Positions 49,956-58,695 of a stretch of DNA of 64,000 nucleotides are shown here, piece after piece. A program made the position numbers and the translations under genes. The stretch comes from Hyphomicrobiales bacterium (GTDB taxonomy: Bacteria; Pseudomonadota; Alphaproteobacteria; Rhizobiales; Beijerinckiaceae), in assembly GCA_016716745.1 (NCBI GenBank), contig JADJVD010000015.1, positions 1 to 64,000 on the forward strand. Direction: 5' to 3'. Under the pieces are notes generated by a model that saw nothing but the letters and a program-made list of their open reading frames with translations, did not search any database and was not told the origin of the DNA. Within the stretch, counting starts at the first letter, position 1; each line of letters opens with the position of its first letter.

Positions 49956-50804
49956 TCAGGCCGCCACACGCTGGCTTTTGCCCATCAGCATGTAGCCATG
50001 AAAGATGCTGTAGGGGCCACGGTCGCAGGTGGACGGATCGAGGATCACGGCGCCGCTCTCGTCGGTGTTGCGCGCCGGGGTCGAGCCGGGCTTGTGACCC
50101 CAGCAGTTCGATTGATGCCGATACCAATGGTAATCCTCGCCGGGCCAGATCACCAGAGCGACGAGGCCGCGCGGCTTCTCGCCGTCCGGCAGGCAATCGC
50201 CGGCGTCGTGCGCGCCGTCGCGACGGGAGGCGGCGGCGACGTCGGCGCCGTCGGTGAGATCGGAGAACATCCGGCCCGAGGCGATGCCGGGCTGCGGCTT
50301 GCGCGGATAGCTCGCCCGCTTGTTGGAGCCGTAGGCGTAGCAATTGTTGGTGCGGATGAAGGCGGCGTCGTTCCACGGCGCCGGATCGAAGGGCAGCCGC
50401 TCGTAGGCGCACGAGGTCGGCGCGCCGCCGGCCGGCGCGCTGCCGGGCAGCAGCTTCGAGATCGCGTCGATAATCGCCCGGATGATGCGCGCGATCTCCG
50501 CCAGCGCCTTGCCGACGAATTCGCCGATGCGCTCCAGCACGTCGGCGATCGTCGTCAGAATGGGAATGTGGGCGCTCGCCACCAGCGCGGGCACCTGCGA
50601 GATGCGCCCGACGCCGTAGCGCAGCGCGCTGATCACAGGCAGTTCGATCTCGAGACCGCGATATCCCAGGCGATTGGGCATCGGCGAGCTGACGCCGATC
50701 AGCCTTAGATCGCCCAGCGCCTCGACGAGCGCGGCGGCGATGGTGTCGGAGACGGCCAGAACCGGATTCGGGCGTCCCGAATAGGCGTCGAACGTGATCT
50801 GCAT
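49956..50804 (-). CDS. Two-domain protein: YSGRPNP module plus putative Cys/His hydrolase domain (282 aa)
   Basis: Unrecognised function. ATG 50804 has GAGG 7 nt upstream; a further in-frame ATG upstream has none. Residues 1-70 carry ITFDAYSGRPNPVLAV (motif 8-14) and NRLGYRGLEIELP (46-50). Residues ~80-120 are an amphipathic or hydrophobic helical linker (IADVLERIGEFVGKALAEIARIIRA). Residues ~130-282 form a compact domain with NNCYAYGSN (Cys155), a QPG...SGR loop, WPGEDYHWYRH (His226), WGHKPGSTPARNTD (Asn246), and DPSTCDRGPYSIFHGYM near the end. The Cys-then-His-then-Asn order is that of papain/NlpC-like folds, but this is inference from motif order. No signal peptide is visible although the partner has one. 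A TGTGC-N6-GCACA palindrome lies 57 nt upstream. Confidence 0.65.
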   Translation of the reverse strand: MQITFDAYSGRPNPVLAVSDTIAAALVEALGDLRLIGVSSPMPNRLGYRGLEIELPVISALRYGVGRISQVPALVASAHIPILTTIADVLERIGEFVGKALAEIARIIRAIIDAISKLLPGSAPAGGAPTSCAYERLPFDPAPWNDAAFIRTNNCYAYGSNKRASYPRKPQPGIASGRMFSDLTDGADVAAASRRDGAHDAGDCLPDGEKPRGLVALVIWPGEDYHWYRHQSNCWGHKPGSTPARNTDESGAVILDPSTCDRGPYSIFHGYMLMGKSQRVAA

Positions 50805-50852
50805 GAGCCAGCCTCGCAGGGACGAGGACACTCATTGCACACCTGTTGCCGC

Positions 50853-50884
50853 GTCGGCGCTGTGCGTTCGAGCACAACGCCGAC
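50853..50884. promoter_or_regulatory. TGTGC-N6-GCACA palindrome within a longer inverted repeat
   Basis: TGTGC GTTCGA GCACA at 50861-50876 lies 57 nt upstream of the 282-residue gene and is flanked by GTCGGCG (50853-50859) and CGCCGAC (50878-50884), giving a 32-nt inverted repeat with one mismatch. It could be an operator like those at 4731 and 5312. It could equally be the transcript-end hairpin of maeB, whose stop is 17 nt upstream on the same strand; there is no U-run. Confidence 0.4.
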
Positions 50885-50900
50885 GGGTCTGGCGCGAGAC

Positions 50901-53186
50901 TCAGCCGCCGATGTTGAAGGCGGCGAGCGTCGCCATGTTGACGATGTCGGAATCCTTGGCGCCGAGCGGCACGATCTGCACCGGCTTGTCGAGGCCGACG
51001 ATCAGCGGACCGATCACCGTGGCGCCGCCCAGCGCCTGCAACATGCGCGTCGAGATCGAGGCCGAGTGGATCGCCGGCATGACCAGCACGTTCGCCGTGT
51101 CGGTGAGGCGGCAGAACGGATAGGCCGCCATCGCCTGCCGGTCGAGCGCGACGTCGGCCGACATGTCGCCGTCATACTCGAAATCGAGCCGGCGCGTGTC
51201 GAGGATGCTCACCGCCTCCTGAATGCGCGCCATGCGGTCGCCCTGCGGGTGGCCGAAGGTCGAGAAGGACAGCATCGCCACGCGCGGCTCGTAGCCGAGA
51301 CGGCGCGCCACGCCCGCCGCGCCGATAGCGATCTCGGCGAGCTCGGCGCCGGTCGGCATCTCGGTGATCGAGGTGTCGGCGACGACCACGGGCCGGCCGC
51401 GCGCCAGCACCAGCGACACGCCGATCAGGCGATGGCCGGGCCGCGCGTCGACGACGCGGCGCACTTCTTCGAGACAGATCGAGAAGTTGCGGGTGACGCC
51501 CGTCACCATCGCGTCGGCGTCGCCGGTCGCCACCATCGAGGCGGCGAAATAGTTGCGGTCGTTGTTGATCAGGCGCTGGCAGTCGCGGAACAGATAGCCC
51601 TTGCGTTGCAGGCGCTCGTAGATGAGCTGCGTGTAGACCGGGTTGCGCAGCGACAGGCGCGCATTGGTGATCTCGACATGTTTGTCGTCGATGTCGAGCC
51701 CGCTCTGCTGCGCGGTCCAGCGGATGCGGTCCTCGCGGCCGACGAGAATGGCCGTGCCGAGCCCCTGATTGACGAAGGAGAGCGCGGCGCGGATCACCTG
51801 CTCCTCCTCGCCCTCGGCGAAGACGACGCGCTTGGGATAACGGCGCACGCGCTCGACGATGCGCTGCAGCGCGCCGGCCACCGGATCGCGGCGGGCCGAG
51901 AGCTGCGCCTTGTAGGCCTCCATGTCGACGATGGGGCGACGGGCGACGCCCGTCTCCATCGCCGCGCGGGCGATCGCCGGCGGCACCACATGGATGAGGC
52001 GCGGATCGAACGGCACCGGGATGATGTAGTCGCGCCCGAAGCGCGGGCGGGCGCCCTGATAGGCGACCGCCACCTCGTCCGGCACGTCCTCGCGCGCAAG
52101 CTCGGCGAGCGCGTGCACGGCGGCGATCTTCATCTCCATGTTGATCGTCGTCGCGCGCACGTCGAGCGCGCCGCGGAAGATGTAGGGGAAACCCAGAACG
52201 TTGTTGACCTGATTGGGATAGTCGGACCGGCCCGTCGCCATGATGGCGTCGTCGCGCACGGCCGAGACTTCCTCGGGCGTTATCTCGGGATCGGGATTGG
52301 CGAGGGCGAAAATGATCGGGTTGGGCGCCATCGAGCGCACCATGTCCTGCGACAGCGCGCCCTTGGCGGACAGGCCGAAGAAGATGTCGGCGCCCGCCAT
52401 CGCGTCTTCCAGCGTGCGATGCGGCGTCTCCACCGCATGCGCCGACTTCCACTGGTTCATGCCTTCGGAGCGGCCGCGCCAGACCACGCCCTTGGTGTCG
52501 CACAGGATGATGTTGTCGTGGCCGAAGCCGATCGACTTCAACAGGTCGAGGCAGGCGATGCCGGCCGCGCCTGCGCCGTTGCAGACGAGCCTGGTCGAGC
52601 CGATGTCGCGACCCGTCAGCTTCAGCGCGTTGAGGATGCCCGCCGCCGCGATGATCGCCGTGCCGTGCTGGTCGTCGTGGAAGACGGGGATGTCCATCAG
52701 CTCCTTCAGCTTCTCCTCGATGACGAAGCACTCCGGGGCCTTGATGTCCTCCAGGTTGATGCCGCCGAAGGAGGGGCCGAGATAGCGCACCGAGTTGACG
52801 AACTGCGTCGGATCCTCGGTGTCGACCTCGATGTCGATGGCGTCGACGTCGGCGAAGCGCTTGAACAGCACGCCCTTGCCCTCCATCACCGGCTTGGCGG
52901 CCAGCGCGCCGAGATTGCCGAGGCCGAGGATGGCCGTGCCGTTGGTGATGACGGCGACCATGTTGCCGCGCGTGGTGTAATCGAAGGCGCGCGAGGGATC
53001 CTCGGCGATGGCCTTCACCGGCACGGCGACGCCGGGCGAATAGGCGAGCGACAGGTCGCGCTGCGTCGCCATCGGCTTGGAGGCGACGATCTCGAGCTTG
53101 CCAGGCCGGCCCTGGGCGTGGAACTGCAGGGCTTCCTGATCGGTGATGGTCGGACGGCTGCGCCGCCCCTTCGGGTTCTCGGACAT
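50901..53186 (-). CDS. maeB: NADP-dependent malic enzyme with phosphotransacetylase-like domain
   Basis: Decarboxylates malate to pyruvate with NADP. The 761-residue length is that of the fused MaeB form: malic enzyme domain ~1-430 (PGVAVPVKAIAEDPSRAFDYT, GLGNLGALAAKPVMEGK, FHDDQHGTAIIAAAG, NGAGAAGIACLDLL, ALANPDPEITPEE) and a C-terminal phosphate acetyltransferase-like domain ~440-761 (RVVFAEGEEEQVIRAALSF, GVTRNFSICLEEVRRVVDAR, MPAIHSASISTRMLQALGGATVIGPLIVGLDKPVQIV), which is regulatory and usually inactive. Start ATG 53186 with GAGGGGGG upstream. Divergent from mutS, a pairing common in this order. Confidence 0.95.
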   Translation of the reverse strand: MSENPKGRRSRPTITDQEALQFHAQGRPGKLEIVASKPMATQRDLSLAYSPGVAVPVKAIAEDPSRAFDYTTRGNMVAVITNGTAILGLGNLGALAAKPVMEGKGVLFKRFADVDAIDIEVDTEDPTQFVNSVRYLGPSFGGINLEDIKAPECFVIEEKLKELMDIPVFHDDQHGTAIIAAAGILNALKLTGRDIGSTRLVCNGAGAAGIACLDLLKSIGFGHDNIILCDTKGVVWRGRSEGMNQWKSAHAVETPHRTLEDAMAGADIFFGLSAKGALSQDMVRSMAPNPIIFALANPDPEITPEEVSAVRDDAIMATGRSDYPNQVNNVLGFPYIFRGALDVRATTINMEMKIAAVHALAELAREDVPDEVAVAYQGARPRFGRDYIIPVPFDPRLIHVVPPAIARAAMETGVARRPIVDMEAYKAQLSARRDPVAGALQRIVERVRRYPKRVVFAEGEEEQVIRAALSFVNQGLGTAILVGREDRIRWTAQQSGLDIDDKHVEITNARLSLRNPVYTQLIYERLQRKGYLFRDCQRLINNDRNYFAASMVATGDADAMVTGVTRNFSICLEEVRRVVDARPGHRLIGVSLVLARGRPVVVADTSITEMPTGAELAEIAIGAAGVARRLGYEPRVAMLSFSTFGHPQGDRMARIQEAVSILDTRRLDFEYDGDMSADVALDRQAMAAYPFCRLTDTANVLVMPAIHSASISTRMLQALGGATVIGPLIVGLDKPVQIVPLGAKDSDIVNMATLAAFNIGG

Positions 53187-53197
53187 GTCCCCCCTCG

Positions 53198-53219
53198 CGC
53201 CCCGCGGGGCGGTTTTTTT
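53198..53219 (+). terminator. Hairpin plus T7 tract facing mutS, in the maeB leader
   Basis: A perfect 14-bp palindrome CGCCCCGCGGGGCG (53198-53211), followed by G and seven T (53213-53219). On the plus strand this is a textbook intrinsic terminator, yet it sits only 12 nt upstream of the maeB start codon on the other strand. It would stop plus-strand (antisense to maeB) transcription before mutS; on the minus strand it is a leader hairpin preceded by A7 and followed by the ribosome site. Confidence 0.5.
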
Positions 53220-53360
53220 CGCGATGAACCGCCATGAATAGACCCGCCGGGGCGCCCGCCACAAGCGCGGGGTTTCCGCAATCGGGTCAGACCATCGCCC
53301 TGTCGACAATTCCGCCGCGACGATGCAGGGCGCGGCGGCGTTTGCTAGGGTCGGGGCCGA

Positions 53361-56072
53361 ATGACGCCCCTCCCCGCCCCCGAGACCGCTCCCGCCCGCG
53401 GCGACGCCCCGCGCGCCTCGCCGATGATGGCGCAATATGTCGAGATCAAATCGGCCAATCCGGATTCCCTGCTGTTCTACCGGATGGGCGATTTCTACGA
53501 GCTCTTCTTCGGCGATGCGGAGGTGGCGAGCCGGGCGCTCGGCATCGTTCTCACCAAGCGCGGCAAGCACGAGGGCGAGGACATTCCGATGTGCGGCGTG
53601 CCGGTCGAGCGCGCCGACGACTATCTGCAACGGCTGATCGCGCTGGGCCACCGGGTCGCGGTGTGCGAGCAGCTCGAGGATCCGGCCGAGGCGCGCAAGC
53701 GCGGCGGCAAATCGGTGGTGCGGCGCGACGTGGTGCGCCTCGTCACGCCCGGCACGATCACCGAGGAGCGCCTGCTCGATCCCGCCCGCGCCAACCTTCT
53801 GGTGACGGTCGCGCGCGTGCGGGCGAGCGAGGATGGCTGGGTCTACGGCCTCGCCGCCATCGACATCTCGACCGGCGGCTTCCGCGTCGGCGAGGCGGGC
53901 GCGGGCGAGCTTGCGGCCGAACTCGCCCGGCTCGACGCCTCCGAGATCGTGGTTCCCGATTCGGCCGACGAGGACGCCGCGCTCGCCCGCGCGCTGGAGA
54001 GCGCGCGCGCGCCGGTCACCCGCGTCGGCCGCGAGGCGGCGAGCGGGGCCAATGCGGAGCGGACGCTGGCCGCCTTCTACGGCGTCGCCACGCTCGACGG
54101 CTTCGGCCGCTTCTCGCGGGCGGAGCTGGCGGCCGCCGCGCTCGCCGTCGCCTATGTCGACCGCACGCAGCGCGGCAAACGGCCGGCGCTCGCCCGCCCG
54201 ACGCGGGAGAGCGCGGCCGGGGTGATGGAGATAGACCCGGCGACGCGCGCCAACCTCGAACTGACGCGCACGCTGTCGGGCGAGCGGGCCGGCTCGCTGC
54301 TGGCGGCGATCGACCGCACCGTGACGCCGGCCGGCGGGCGCCTGCTCGGCGAACGGCTGGCCAGCCCGCTCACCGACGTCGCCGCCATCGAGCGCCGTCT
54401 CGACGCCGTGCAGTTCTTCCTCGACGAGACGGAGGCGCGCGAGGACGCGCGGCGCCTCTTGCGCGCCGCGCCCGACATGGCGCGCGCGCTGTCGCGGCTG
54501 GCGCTCGAACGGGGCGGGCCGCGCGATCTCGCCGCGCTGCGCGACGGGCTCGTCGCCGCCGACGCGCTGGGGCGGCGACTCGCCGACCTCGTCGCCCTGC
54601 CGGACGAATTGAAGGCCGCCTGCGCGACGGCGCGGCGTCTCGATCCCGGCCTCGAACAGGCGCTCGCGGCCGCGCTCGCCGAGGAACTGCCGCTGGTCAA
54701 ACGCGACGGCGGCTTCGTGCGCAGCGGGTTCGACCCGACGCTCGACGAGACGCGCGCGCTGCGCGACGAGAGCCGCCGCGTCGTCGCCGCCTTGCAGGCG
54801 CGCTACGCCGAGCAGACCGGCGCCAAGCAGTTGCGCGTCAAGCACAACAACTTCCTCGGCTACTTCATCGAGGTGAACCAGGCGCAGGGCGAGGCGATGC
54901 TGAAGCCGCCCTTCGCGGCGACCTTCATCCACCGCCAGACGATGGCGGGCGCGATGCGCTTCTCCACCACCGAACTCGCCGAGCTCGAATCGAAGATCGC
55001 CTCCGCCGCCGACCGCGCCACGGCGATGGAGCTCGACATCTTCGCGCGCCTCGCCGACGAAGCGCTGGCGCAATCCGATCAGGTGAAGGCGGCCGCGCAG
55101 GCGCTGGCCGAGATCGACGTCGCCGCCGCGCTCGCGGACCTCGCCGCCACGCAGAACTGGACACGTCCGCGCGTCGACGCCTCGCTCGATTTCGCCATCG
55201 AGGGGGCGCGCCATCCCGTCGTCGAGGCGGCGCTGAAGGCGAGGGGCGAGCCCTTCGTCGCCAACGATTGCGACCTCGCGGGCGATGCGAGCGGCGGCGC
55301 CATCGCCATTGTCACCGGCCCGAACATGGCCGGCAAATCGACCTATCTGAGGCAGAACGCGCTGGTCGCGATCCTGGCGCAGATGGGCGCTTTCGCGCCC
55401 GCCCGGCGGGCGCATCTCGGCCTCGTCGACCGCCTGTTCAGCCGCGTCGGCGCGGCCGACGATCTGGCGCGCGGGCGCTCGACCTTCATGGTCGAGATGG
55501 TCGAGACCGCCGCGATCCTCAATCAGCGCGGCCCGCGCTCGCTCGTCATCCTCGACGAGATCGGCCGCGGCACGGCGACCTTCGACGGGCTGTCGATCGC
55601 GTGGGCCGCAATCGAGCATCTCAACGCGACGAACCGCGCCCGCGCGCTGTTCGCGACGCATTTCCACGAGCTGACGCAGCTGGCGACGACGCTGCCGCGG
55701 GTGAAGAACCTGACGATGCGCGTGACCGACTGGAACGGCGAGGTCGTGTTCCTGCATGAGGTGACGGCGGGCGCGGCCGACCGCTCCTACGGCATTCAGG
55801 TCGCCCGCCTTGCCGGCCTGCCGCAGCCGGTGGTGGAGCGCGCCAAGGCGCTGCTCGCCGCGCTCGAATCCGGCGACCGCAGGCGCGGCGCGCGGGCCGC
55901 GCTCGACGATCTGCCGTTGTTCGCGGTCGCCGCCAGCGCCCCGCCCGCCCCGGCCCCTGCGCCCGCCGCCGACCCGCTGCGCGAGGCGCTGACGGACATC
56001 GAGCCCGACGAACTGACCCCGCGCGCGGCGCTGGAGGCGCTGTATCGCCTGAAGCGGCTGGCGCGGGCGTGA
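53361..56072 (+). CDS. mutS: DNA mismatch repair protein MutS
   Basis: Recognises mismatches and small loops and starts repair with MutL. The 903-residue protein has the mismatch-binding domain with the Phe-x-Glu motif (LLFYRMGDFYELFFGDAE), connector, lever and clamp domains, and the C-terminal ATPase: Walker A TGPNMAGKSTYLRQNALVA (~652), ST-loop FSRVGAADDLARGRSTFMVEM, Walker B LVILDEIGRGTATFDG and FATHFHELTQL. A C-terminal helix-turn-helix follows an Ala/Pro linker. ATG 53361 precedes a ~20-residue Pro-rich N-terminal extension. Confidence 0.96.
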   Translation: MTPLPAPETAPARGDAPRASPMMAQYVEIKSANPDSLLFYRMGDFYELFFGDAEVASRALGIVLTKRGKHEGEDIPMCGVPVERADDYLQRLIALGHRVAVCEQLEDPAEARKRGGKSVVRRDVVRLVTPGTITEERLLDPARANLLVTVARVRASEDGWVYGLAAIDISTGGFRVGEAGAGELAAELARLDASEIVVPDSADEDAALARALESARAPVTRVGREAASGANAERTLAAFYGVATLDGFGRFSRAELAAAALAVAYVDRTQRGKRPALARPTRESAAGVMEIDPATRANLELTRTLSGERAGSLLAAIDRTVTPAGGRLLGERLASPLTDVAAIERRLDAVQFFLDETEAREDARRLLRAAPDMARALSRLALERGGPRDLAALRDGLVAADALGRRLADLVALPDELKAACATARRLDPGLEQALAAALAEELPLVKRDGGFVRSGFDPTLDETRALRDESRRVVAALQARYAEQTGAKQLRVKHNNFLGYFIEVNQAQGEAMLKPPFAATFIHRQTMAGAMRFSTTELAELESKIASAADRATAMELDIFARLADEALAQSDQVKAAAQALAEIDVAAALADLAATQNWTRPRVDASLDFAIEGARHPVVEAALKARGEPFVANDCDLAGDASGGAIAIVTGPNMAGKSTYLRQNALVAILAQMGAFAPARRAHLGLVDRLFSRVGAADDLARGRSTFMVEMVETAAILNQRGPRSLVILDEIGRGTATFDGLSIAWAAIEHLNATNRARALFATHFHELTQLATTLPRVKNLTMRVTDWNGEVVFLHEVTAGAADRSYGIQVARLAGLPQPVVERAKALLAALESGDRRRGARAALDDLPLFAVAASAPPAPAPAPAADPLREALTDIEPDELTPRAALEALYRLKRLARA

Positions 56073-56082
56073 ACCGCGCCAT

Positions 56083-56097
56083 GTTCCTGAAATGTTC
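56083..56097 (+). promoter_or_regulatory. LexA box upstream of the comM-like gene
   Basis: GTTC-CTGAAAT-GTTC, an exact match to the alphaproteobacterial LexA operator GTTC-N7-GTTC, 60 nt before the start codon. It immediately abuts a candidate promoter TTGCGC-N17-TAGCCT (56098-56126), so LexA binding would block RNA polymerase. SOS control of this gene is inferred. Confidence 0.6.
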
Positions 56098-56126
56098 TTG
56101 CGCTTCGACCGCCGCGCCGCTAGCCT
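56098..56126 (+). promoter_or_regulatory. Candidate promoter of the comM-like gene
   Basis: TTGCGC (56098-56103) and TAGCCT (56121-56126) are separated by exactly 17 nt and lie directly downstream of the LexA box. The predicted transcript start would be about 25 nt before the ATG at 56157, leaving a short leader. Confidence 0.4.
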
Positions 56127-56156
56127 GACCTTGGGTGAAGCGTGCGGGGGGCAGGC

Positions 56157-57695
56157 ATGGTCGTTCGGATCGCCACGGTCGCGTTTGCGGGCGTCGAGGC
56201 CCTGCCGATCGACGTGCAGGTGCAGATTTCCTCCGGCAACGTCGCCTTCACGGTCGTCGGCCTCGCCGACAAGGCGGTGGCCGAGTCGCGCGAGCGGGTG
56301 CGCTCGGCGCTCGTCGCCTCCGGTCTCGCCCTGCCCGCCAAGCGGATCACGGTGAACCTCGCCCCGGCCGACCTGCCGAAGGAGGGGTCGCATTACGACC
56401 TGCCGATCGCGCTCGGCGTGATGGCCGCGATCGGCGCGATCCCCGCCGACGCGCTCGCCGGCATGACGGTGCTGGGCGAGCTGGCGCTCGACGGAACCAT
56501 CACGGCGGTCGCCGGCGTGCTGCCGGCTGCCGTGGCGGCGAACGCGCGCGGACACGGGCTGATCTGCCCCGCGCCCTGCGGGCCGGAGGCGGCCTGGGCC
56601 TCGGCCGATCTCGACATTCTGGCGCCGCGCTCGCTGATTCAGCTCGCCAACCATTTTTCCGGGACGCAGGTGATGTCCCGCCCCTCCCCCTCGATCCGCG
56701 CGGCCGGCGGGCCGCAGCCGGACCTCGCCGACATTCGCGGGCAGGAGAGCGCCAAACGGGCGCTGGAGATCGCGGCCGCCGGCGGCCACAACCTGCTGAT
56801 GAACGGCCCGCCCGGGGCCGGCAAGTCGATGCTGGCGCAGCGCCTGCCCTCGATCCTGCCGCCGCTCGCCCCGGCCGAGCTGCTGGAAGTGTCGATGATC
56901 CACTCCGTCGCCGGGGCGCTGGCCGGCGGCGAACTGACCGACCGGCGGCCGTTCCGGGCCCCGCATCACTCCGCCTCGATGGCGGCGCTTGTCGGCGGCG
57001 GCGCCAACGCCAGGCCGGGCGAAGTTTCGCTCGCCCATCACGGCGTGCTGTTCCTCGACGAACTGCCGGAGTTCCAGGCGCAGGCCCTCGACAGCCTGCG
57101 CCAGCCGATCGAGACCGGCGAGGTCGCCATCGCGCGGGCCAACCACCGCGTCGTCTATCCGGCGCGCTTCCAGCTCGTGGCGGCGATGAATCCGTGCCGC
57201 TGCGGCCACGCCACCGAGCCAGGCTACGCCTGCAAGCGCCAGCCCAACGCGCGCTGCATGGCGCAGTATCAGGCCCGCCTGTCCGGCCCGCTGCTCGACC
57301 GCATCGACCTCAATGTCGAGGTTCCGGCCGTCACCGCCGCCGACCTGCTGCTGCCCGCCCCGCGCGAGCGCTCGGCGGACGTCGCGGCGCGGGTGGCGGC
57401 GGCGCGCGCCCGCCAGCAGTCGCGATACGCCCGGCTCGGCCTGCCGGGGATCGCCACGAACGCGGCCGCCCCGGCCAACGTCATCGAGGAGGCTGCGGCG
57501 AGCGACGCGGCCGGCATGGCGCTGTTGCGCGAGGCGGCCGAGCGGCTGCGCCTGTCGGCGCGCGGCTATCATCGCGTGCTCAAGCTGGCGCGCACGCTGG
57601 CCGATCTGGAGGGCGCCGAGCGTGTCGAGCGCGCGCATCTGGCCGAGGCGTTGTCCTATCGCGCCGAGAGCGACCGCCTCTCGCGCGCCGCGTGA
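56157..57695 (+). CDS. comM: YifB/ComM-family Mg-chelatase-like AAA+ ATPase
   Basis: A 512-residue AAA+ protein of the ComM/YifB family. ComM in Haemophilus and Vibrio is a helicase that promotes branch migration when transformed DNA recombines. Domains: an N-terminal Lon-like (ChlI) domain (RIATVAFAGVEALPIDVQVQISSGNVAFTVVGLADKAV, ~1-165), then the AAA+ core with Walker A NGPPGAGKSMLAQRL, the conserved FRAPHHSASMAALVGGG insert, Walker B VLFLDELPEF, and the zinc-ribbon-like AAMNPCRCGH...CKRQPNARC loop, followed by a C-terminal ChlI/helical domain (SARGYHRVLKLARTLADLEG). Its upstream LexA box suggests DNA-damage control. Confidence 0.9.
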   Translation: MVVRIATVAFAGVEALPIDVQVQISSGNVAFTVVGLADKAVAESRERVRSALVASGLALPAKRITVNLAPADLPKEGSHYDLPIALGVMAAIGAIPADALAGMTVLGELALDGTITAVAGVLPAAVAANARGHGLICPAPCGPEAAWASADLDILAPRSLIQLANHFSGTQVMSRPSPSIRAAGGPQPDLADIRGQESAKRALEIAAAGGHNLLMNGPPGAGKSMLAQRLPSILPPLAPAELLEVSMIHSVAGALAGGELTDRRPFRAPHHSASMAALVGGGANARPGEVSLAHHGVLFLDELPEFQAQALDSLRQPIETGEVAIARANHRVVYPARFQLVAAMNPCRCGHATEPGYACKRQPNARCMAQYQARLSGPLLDRIDLNVEVPAVTAADLLLPAPRERSADVAARVAAARARQQSRYARLGLPGIATNAAAPANVIEEAAASDAAGMALLREAAERLRLSARGYHRVLKLARTLADLEGAERVERAHLAEALSYRAESDRLSRAA

Positions 57696-57782
57696 GGCCC
57701 GCGCGCGCTTGACGCGGCGGCCCCGAGCCCGCAAGAGGCGGGCGGCCGCGACGACGCGCGGCGCGGAGCGGGCCTTTCACGC

Positions 57783-58625
57783 ATGTCGCATCCCCATCGG
57801 TTTCTCCTCGCCGGCGTCATGGGCATGCCGATCATGCATTCGCGCTCGCCGAAGCTGCACAATTACTGGTTCGCCCAACATGGCCTCGCCGGCGCCTACG
57901 CGCCGCTCGCGATTCATCCGGACGGGCTCGAGGCGGCGCTGCGGGCCCTGCCCGCGCTCGGCTTTTCCGGCTGCAACCTGACCATTCCGCACAAGGTGGC
58001 GGCGATGGGCTTCGTCGACGAGGTGGACGAGACCGCGCGCCGCATCGGCGCGATCAATTGCGTCGTGGTGCGGCCGGACGGGGCGCTGCACGCTACCAAC
58101 TACGACGCCTTCGGCTTCGTCGAGAGCCTGCGCGAGGTCGCGCCCGACTGGCGGGCGGACGCCGGGCCGGTCGTCGTGCTCGGGGCAGGCGGCGGGGCGC
58201 GCGCCGTCATCGTCGGCCTCGCCGAACGCGGCGCGAAGGAAATCCGCGTGCTGAACCGCTCGCCCGGCCGCGCGGCGGATCTGGCCGCCGATCTCGGGCC
58301 GCCGATCGTCGCGCTGCCCTGGGAGCAGCGGCACGCGGCGCTCGCGGACGCGGCGACGCTCGTCAACACGACGAGCCTCGGCATGGAGGGCCAGCCCGCC
58401 CTCGACCTGTCGCTCGACCTCCTGCCCCGATCCGCCCTCGTCTCCGACATCGTCTACGTGCCGCTCGAGACGCCGCTGCTCGCCGCCGCCCGGGCGCGCG
58501 GCAACCGCACGGTGAACGGGCTCGGCATGCTGATCCATCAAGCCCGCCCCGCATTCCGGGACTGGTTCGGCGTCATGCCCGAGGCGACGGCCGAATTGCG
58601 CGCCATGATCGAGGCGACGCTCTGA
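57783..58625 (+). CDS. aroE: Shikimate dehydrogenase (NADP+)
   Basis: Reduces 3-dehydroshikimate to shikimate in aromatic amino-acid synthesis. The 280-residue protein has the substrate site PIMHSRSPKLHNYWF, the catalytic lysine in NLTIPHKVAAM, NYDAFGF, the NADP loop VLGAGGGARAVIVGLAERG followed by NRSPGRA, and TSLGMEGQP. C-terminal GLGMLIHQARPAFRDWFG is typical. It starts 87 nt after comM and is followed 70 nt later by an SDR gene. Confidence 0.93.
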   Translation: MSHPHRFLLAGVMGMPIMHSRSPKLHNYWFAQHGLAGAYAPLAIHPDGLEAALRALPALGFSGCNLTIPHKVAAMGFVDEVDETARRIGAINCVVVRPDGALHATNYDAFGFVESLREVAPDWRADAGPVVVLGAGGGARAVIVGLAERGAKEIRVLNRSPGRAADLAADLGPPIVALPWEQRHAALADAATLVNTTSLGMEGQPALDLSLDLLPRSALVSDIVYVPLETPLLAAARARGNRTVNGLGMLIHQARPAFRDWFGVMPEATAELRAMIEATL

Positions 58626-58695
58626 CCCGATCCGGCCGGCCTTGCCTTCGCCGGCAAACCGCGCAGTCTGTCGCGGCGCGCGCAGGGAGGATCGG

